From Mycobacterium sp. 236(2023) (GTDB lineage Bacteria; Actinomycetota; Actinomycetes; Mycobacteriales; Mycobacteriaceae): DNA of 64,000 nt. Made by a program: the position numbers and the translations under genes. The number at the start of each line of letters is the position of its first letter. Within the stretch, counting starts at the first letter, position 1. This document shows positions 58,134 to 64,000 of this stretch, piece by piece. Location of the stretch: positions 496,001 through 560,000 of the forward strand of contig NZ_JARSBP010000004.1 in NCBI RefSeq assembly GCF_029623955.1. Direction: 5' to 3'. The notes below the pieces were generated by a model that saw only the letters and a program-made list of their open reading frames with translations, had not been told where the DNA came from and searched no databases.

Positions 58134-59744
58134 CTAGCCGAGGGGGCGGGGACGGAAATCGAAGGCGGAGGCGGGCATTGCGACGCCGGCGGCACGAAGT
58201 TGCCCGGCGCGTGTCACCGTCGCGGCGCCTTCGAGCAGATTGAGGGCGATCTGCCGGACGGTGCGGGCCGGAACGGGTTCGAGGAAGCTGCCGCGAACCC
58301 ATTCGTTGAAGGCGCCCATCGCCGGGCCGCACCAGATCTGGTAATCGCCACGCCGTTTCGTATCCCCGTCGCGGGCCCACTGCGCGCCGTTGAACAGGTA
58401 CCAGCGAAAGATCAGCGCCATCCGGTGTTTGGGATCCTCGGCGGCTCGTTCCACCTGGCGTGGATCTCTCGTCGCGAAAAAGTCTTCCGTCTCGGCCCAC
58501 ACGTCGTCGACGCTGCGCCCCAACACGGCCTTCTCGAGGTTCTCCAGGACATCGGCGGGGGCTTCGTCCAACGACGAGTAGCGGCGGTAGAAGTCGGCGA
58601 GCCGTTGGCCGCGCTGGGCGAACATCGTGCCGCGCTTGAGAACCTGGACCGTCACGCCCATTTCGAACATGTCGGCGGCGGGTGCCATCGCCACGTCGGT
58701 GGATTGCGCCAGCGCGAGGAGCCCACGCGCATCCTCGGAAAGTCCGCTCTCTATCGCGGACTGATTGACCGAGCCGGTCAGGACGTATGCCGCACCGATG
58801 GCGAAGGCGGCCGCGACTGCGGCTGGTGTGCCGAGTCCGCCTGCCGCCCCCACTCGGGGCCAGACCTCGTAACCGTGGGTGGCAGAGAGCTCGTCCCGCA
58901 GGGCGATCAGGCGGGGAATCAGCACGGTGAGTGCACGGTTGTCGGTGTGGCCGCCCGAATCGGCTTCAGCGGTGATGTCTTCGGCGATCGGGATACGGCC
59001 GGCGAGTTCGGCCTCCTCTGCGGTGAGCCGACCGTCGGCGACCAGCGCACGCAACATCGGCTCCGGCGCCGGGGACAGGAAAAGCCGTGCGACCTCTTCG
59101 CGGGACACCTTCGCAAAGATCCGTCCGTACCTGATGACCTGTCCGTCGGGACCGCGGCGTAAACCCTTGGCGGCGTAGAGCACGATCGCCGGGGTCAGTT
59201 TCATGAACGCCGAGGCCGACACACACCGGACGCCGAGCCGGTGGAAGAGGTCGATGGTCGCCATCTCGATGCGGTCGTCCTGGACGTTGTGAATCAGGTT
59301 GGCGCCCCACCCGGCGGAATCCCGACCTAGTGACTCCTGGATCTCGCGCACACCGGCTTCCACCGTCGCGAGATCGAGACCCGCGCTGCCGTAGAAGCCC
59401 ATCGCCCCGGCCCGCACCGCTTCGATGGTCATGCGGGGGGTGGCGATGCCGCGCGCCATCTCGCCGACGACGTAGGGGAATCGCACTCCGTGGGCCGCGG
59501 TGAAACTGCGTTCGCCCAGCCACTCGGGATAGATCGCCGGCAGAACGGCCAGCAGATCCTGACCAACGATCTCCGGCGTGAGTTGCCTGGCGTCGTCGAG
59601 CAGTATCGCGCGGGGCCCATGAGCGGACCCCACGACCGCCACCGGCCTGCGGATTGCTGCGAGCGCCTCTGAGACGTCAGAACTATTCAGCAATTCCGTC
59701 GAGGCGATGTTCGCATGCTCGATATCAGTCAGCGCTCCTCGCAC
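58134..59744 (-). CDS. pfaD: PfaD-like trans-acting enoyl reductase (FMN/NPD family)
   Basis: A 536-aa protein of the 2-nitropropane dioxygenase-like FMN family, matching PfaD, the enoyl reductase of PUFA synthases, in length and partners. It has a TIM-barrel phosphate-binding region G-A-A-G-G-L-G-T-P-A-A-V-A-A-A and T-G-S-V-N-Q, typical of PfaD/PksE-type reductases. I use the GTG at 59744 (VRGALTDIEHANI); the frame stays open to 59960 but that part looks unlike the family. It is the first gene of the operon, 34 bases ahead of the PfaA-type gene. The order reductase, KS-AT-ACP-KR-DH, KS-CLF-AT-DH-DH equals the pfa1-pfa2-pfa3 order of terrestrial myxobacteria. Confidence 0.88.
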   Translation of the reverse strand: MRGALTDIEHANIASTELLNSSDVSEALAAIRRPVAVVGSAHGPRAILLDDARQLTPEIVGQDLLAVLPAIYPEWLGERSFTAAHGVRFPYVVGEMARGIATPRMTIEAVRAGAMGFYGSAGLDLATVEAGVREIQESLGRDSAGWGANLIHNVQDDRIEMATIDLFHRLGVRCVSASAFMKLTPAIVLYAAKGLRRGPDGQVIRYGRIFAKVSREEVARLFLSPAPEPMLRALVADGRLTAEEAELAGRIPIAEDITAEADSGGHTDNRALTVLIPRLIALRDELSATHGYEVWPRVGAAGGLGTPAAVAAAFAIGAAYVLTGSVNQSAIESGLSEDARGLLALAQSTDVAMAPAADMFEMGVTVQVLKRGTMFAQRGQRLADFYRRYSSLDEAPADVLENLEKAVLGRSVDDVWAETEDFFATRDPRQVERAAEDPKHRMALIFRWYLFNGAQWARDGDTKRRGDYQIWCGPAMGAFNEWVRGSFLEPVPARTVRQIALNLLEGAATVTRAGQLRAAGVAMPASAFDFRPRPLG

Positions 59745-60090
59745 GGTCAGGGACTCTAACTGTTTAATTGACGGTAGGGCTGATTTTGGCCGAGTACGAC
59801 AAAACGAGCAACAAATGTAAGGGCGCGATCTCGCCCGGAGCCAAGGGTCGACGTCTGGAGCAGAGGCTTGCAGCAAATGGAATACAGCGACTGCCCACTC
59901 CACTTGTTCACCGCGAACGCGCTGATCATGATCGCGATGCTCGCGTGTGCCCGCCGCCATCGACCGTTTTGGCGGCTACGCGCGGCGTTGCCTGAATGCC
60001 GGATCGCACCCTCGGATGGCCCGCGATCCCGGTTGTTTGACGATGGACTGCACATCTCACGCACGATCGACTCCAGCGTGATCGACGTCG
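59745..60090. promoter_or_regulatory. Intergenic region upstream of the Pfa-like operon
   Basis: A 346-base gap between the haemophore-like gene and the enoyl reductase, both on the minus strand. The CGTCAATT motif (59766-59773, reading toward the operon) lies 22 bases before the GTG start. A short hairpin GGGCG-N6-CGCCC is at 59821-59836. No gene is seen. It presumably contains the operon promoter. Confidence 0.45.
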
Positions 60091-60450
60091 TCAGAAGCTG
60101 TTGCAGGAACTGGCGACCTGTGACACCTGAGGGCCGATCATTGCCGTGAGCATCTGCTCTAGCTGCGGGTTGGCCATCTGTTGCTGCGCGATCTGCTGCC
60201 TGCGCTGGTCCACCGGCATGGCCAGGAACGACTGGAGGTTGGCCTGCATGTCCGGCCGCATCGCAAGCTGGGCTGCCAACTCCGGGGTGTGGGCGTTCAT
60301 GGCTGCCGTCACCTGCGCGTAGTTGCATGTCGTCGTGGCCAGCGCTTCCGATATCGGGTCCGCCGATGCCGGTGCCGCAAATGCCGGCAAACACGCCGCC
60401 GCCAATGCGCCGATAACGACGCCGGCCCGCAACCACCGTGGAGATGTCAT
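60091..60450 (-). CDS. Secreted haemophore-like protein
   Basis: A 119-aa exported protein starting at MTSPRWLRAGVVIGAL (ATG at 60450). A signal peptide with cleavage after A-S-A near residue 30 is clear. The mature part is helical, with TTCNYAQVTAAMNAHTPELA and Q-Q-x-M-A-N-P-Q-L segments and one cysteine near each end, likely a disulfide. This fits the mycobacterial haemophore-related family (Rv0203-like and its many paralogues), whose members are often annotated as haem-binding, though only a few have been tested. No link to the lipid pathway is evident; it is co-directional with the Pfa-like operon but separated by 346 bases. Confidence 0.75.
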   Translation of the reverse strand: MTSPRWLRAGVVIGALAAACLPAFAAPASADPISEALATTTCNYAQVTAAMNAHTPELAAQLAMRPDMQANLQSFLAMPVDQRRQQIAQQQMANPQLEQMLTAMIGPQVSQVASSCNSF

Positions 60451-60682
60451 GGGCAGTCGCCCTTTCCTGTCAGTAATTCGTGTGCAGAAGGGATCCGGGC
60501 AATCGGGCCGTCGCGGTCCGACGCGGCGCATGCGCCGCCCTTTTCGCAGAGTAACGGGCCCGCGTCCGGCGGGATAGACGCAGACGTTAATTTTTGCCAG
60601 AATCGATCACTTACGTGTGGTTGCGGCGTAACATGCGCCATCGGTGACACGGCAAAACAGCCTGGGGCGGACAGGGAAGTCA

Positions 60683-62374
60683 ATGGATTTGGTTCGGGTC
60701 AGACGCGGCGGGCTAACGGCCGCGTTGGTGTCCAGCGCACTCGCGACCGCGACTCTGAACGCAGCTCCGCCCGCAGACGCGACGTGCTTCTCCATGTTCG
60801 GCATCGGCAACGGCAACGGCTGCACCAGCAATCCGACGAGCTTCGCGATCGCGATCGGCGAAGGCGCGGTGGCCGATGCATCCACGGGCTTCTTCGGCGG
60901 CGCCTTCGCGTTCGGCGCCAACTCCCGCGCCCAGACCGCCTGGACGGCGTTCACGCTGGCCAATGCGCTCGGCAACAACGCGACGTCCTCGGCGATGTTC
61001 TCGCTCTTCTCGCTCCTCGGGCAGGTCGGCCAGGGCTCCACCGCGGTGATCGGCGGCCCCAACCTCGCCCTCGGAATCTCGAACGGCCAAGGCACGCAAC
61101 AGACGAACATCATCGGCGGCTTCAACATCGTCGCGCACATCGGCCCGGGCACCGCGGCCGCCCTCGGCGGCACCAACCTGGTCCTCGGCTACTCGGGCAC
61201 CAGCAAGCCGCACAACGTCGGGGTCACCGGCTTGGGCAACATCGTCATGCAACTGGGTCCGGGCAGCACGCAGGCGATCGGCGGCCTCAACCTCGCGATC
61301 GGGGCGTCGCCATGGGGCAGCGGCGCGCAGACCACGGTCGCCGGTCTGCTCGGCACCGTCGCGCTCAATATTCTCGGCAACGGCAGCGCCACGACGCAGG
61401 GCGCCTTCGGCGGCGCGGTCAACCTCTTCGGCACCAGCAGCGCGCAAATGGCAGGGATCTTCGCAACCGCCCTGAACATCCTCGGCAACGGCAACACCGT
61501 CAGTGTGCTTCCGGGTGCGTTGCTCAGCGTCGCCTTCGGTCTGTTGAGCAATGACGTCACCGTGACGGCCGGTCCGGGTCCGCTCTCGTTCCAGGGGGCG
61601 ATCTTCCAGAACGGGATGATGGTCGGCCAAGCGTTGCAGGCGGCCATCGAGGACATCTCGGCGCCGGTCGACGGCGCGACACACGTGGCGTCGCAGACGC
61701 TGAGCGACGCCTGGACCGCGGCTGTGGGCGGCGACATGACGAGTGCGGTCTCCGCGCTGTCCTCGCTCCCCCGGACGATGCTGAACGCGTTCCTGTTCGG
61801 CTATGACGTCGACGGCGCCGGCCCCGCTGCCCCGGTGCCGGGTTTGTTGTCTTCCAGGGATCCCGACTGCACGACCCAGTGTCACAACGGTGGCCCGCTC
61901 TATCAGTTCCTGGTCGGCATTCCGTCGGCCATCGCCACGGCGCTCGCCAACATCCATGCTGCAGAGCCGGATTCGGACAGCGATGACGCCTCGGCGTCGG
62001 TGACGTCGGCCGTGCCCGACGCCGACGACGCATCAACGGCACCGGAGGAATCCCGCAGTGCGCCGGACTCCGCATCCGGGGACATCGCCGACGGCACCGA
62101 CGACGCGGGCGCGGTTGACGACGTGGTCGATGACGTCGACACCGACGTGGATGAGGACATCGACGAGGAATCAGACGAGTCCGGCACTGAAACCGATTTC
62201 GACACAGAGGATTCCGCCGAGGCTGACGAGAGCGACGCCCCTGACCCGCCCTCATCCGGCGCGGCAGATTCCGGAAGCGGCGCCTCGGGTGACAGTGACG
62301 ACTCCGGTGACGGCTCGTCTTCTGAGCGGCGCGGCAAGCACCGCGCCGACAGCCCTCGGCACGCGACCAAGTAG
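60683..62374 (+). CDS. Secreted Gly/Asn-rich repeat protein with acidic C-terminal tail
   Basis: A 563-aa protein I do not recognise. The ATG at 60683 follows GGGAAG; the frame opens earlier at a GTG (60644). A signal peptide ends near A-P-P-A-D-A (about residue 33). The mature part (to about residue 270) has irregular repeats of about 20-25 residues rich in Gly, Asn and Ala, such as G-G-x-N-L-x-x-G and I-L-G-N-G, suggesting a beta-solenoid surface protein. A C-x-x-x-C pair lies near residue 386. The last 150 residues are very rich in Asp, Glu and Ser and end in a basic R-R-G-K-H-R cluster. It sits 18 bases ahead of rmlA on the same strand. It recalls glycine-rich mycobacterial surface proteins but has no PE or PPE domain. 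Confidence 0.75.
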   Translation: MDLVRVRRGGLTAALVSSALATATLNAAPPADATCFSMFGIGNGNGCTSNPTSFAIAIGEGAVADASTGFFGGAFAFGANSRAQTAWTAFTLANALGNNATSSAMFSLFSLLGQVGQGSTAVIGGPNLALGISNGQGTQQTNIIGGFNIVAHIGPGTAAALGGTNLVLGYSGTSKPHNVGVTGLGNIVMQLGPGSTQAIGGLNLAIGASPWGSGAQTTVAGLLGTVALNILGNGSATTQGAFGGAVNLFGTSSAQMAGIFATALNILGNGNTVSVLPGALLSVAFGLLSNDVTVTAGPGPLSFQGAIFQNGMMVGQALQAAIEDISAPVDGATHVASQTLSDAWTAAVGGDMTSAVSALSSLPRTMLNAFLFGYDVDGAGPAAPVPGLLSSRDPDCTTQCHNGGPLYQFLVGIPSAIATALANIHAAEPDSDSDDASASVTSAVPDADDASTAPEESRSAPDSASGDIADGTDDAGAVDDVVDDVDTDVDEDIDEESDESGTETDFDTEDSAEADESDAPDPPSSGAADSGSGASGDSDDSGDGSSSERRGKHRADSPRHATK

Positions 62375-62392
62375 CCGGAGCATCACAGCGCT

Positions 62393-64000
<1,608 letters not shown>

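Noticed and set aside
44988-59744. The large synthase as the trehalose polyphleate (TPP) Pks locus
   Set aside because: The TPP locus has a modular Pks with fadD23, papA3, a PE gene and mmpL10. None of these partners is here and the domain order is of the Pfa type.

Overview
This window looks like a GC-rich mycobacterial chromosome, most likely a rapidly growing Mycobacterium/Mycolicibacterium. It carries a glycopeptidolipid (GPL)-like locus: an MbtH protein with non-ribosomal peptide synthetases (NRPSs), GT1 glycosyltransferases, sugar O-methyltransferases, a paired MmpS/MmpL exporter and rmlA-rmlB. Next to it is a large polyketide/fatty-acid synthase operon with the layout of polyunsaturated fatty acid (PUFA, 'Pfa') synthases. 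I saw no tRNA, rRNA, CRISPR array, insertion sequence or phage gene.

Layout. 1-14947, all minus strand: mbtH, a one-module NRPS (C-A-T-E), then a long NRPS (C-A-T-C-A-T-C-A-T-E...) that runs off the left edge. 15264-18979: a glycosyltransferase, two methyltransferases and a DUF2505 protein. 19189-22720: three nucleotide-sugar enzymes, namely an epimerase, a decarboxylase-like SDR and a UDP-sugar dehydrogenase. 22817-26255: two CmcI-family rhamnosyl-methyltransferase-like genes facing each other, and a second glycosyltransferase. 26426-33630: a GMC oxidoreductase, two Gfo/Idh/MocA oxidoreductases, a TylF-type methyltransferase, a third glycosyltransferase and a sulfotransferase. 33949-36900: a PapA/condensation-type acyltransferase and an MFS pump. 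37430-43901: an mmpS-mmpL-mmpL operon. 43916-44983: a small membrane protein divergent from a TetR regulator. 44988-59744, minus strand: the Pfa-like operon (enoyl reductase, then KS-AT-4xACP-KR-DH, then KS-CLF-AT-DH-DH). 60091-62374: a small secreted haemophore-like protein and a secreted repeat protein with an acidic tail. 62393-64000: rmlA and the start of rmlB.

How it may work together. The NRPS would build an N-acylated peptide that begins with a threonine-like residue and has D residues at positions 1 and 4. The three glycosyltransferases would add deoxysugars (dTDP-sugars from RmlA/RmlB and the epimerase) and possibly a uronic acid or pentose. The methyltransferases, sulfotransferase and acyltransferase would decorate it, and MmpS/MmpL would export it. 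The peptide order differs from the classical GPL order of Phe-alloThr-Ala-alaninol, so the product is probably not a standard GPL. The Pfa-like synthase could supply an unusual unsaturated acyl chain, either for this lipopeptide or for a separate lipid; that link rests only on proximity and is inference.

Regulatory signals read directly: tandem CRP-like palindromes upstream of mbtH, paired TetR-operator-like palindromes upstream of the tetR gene, and a recurring CGTCAATT motif in several intergenic regions.
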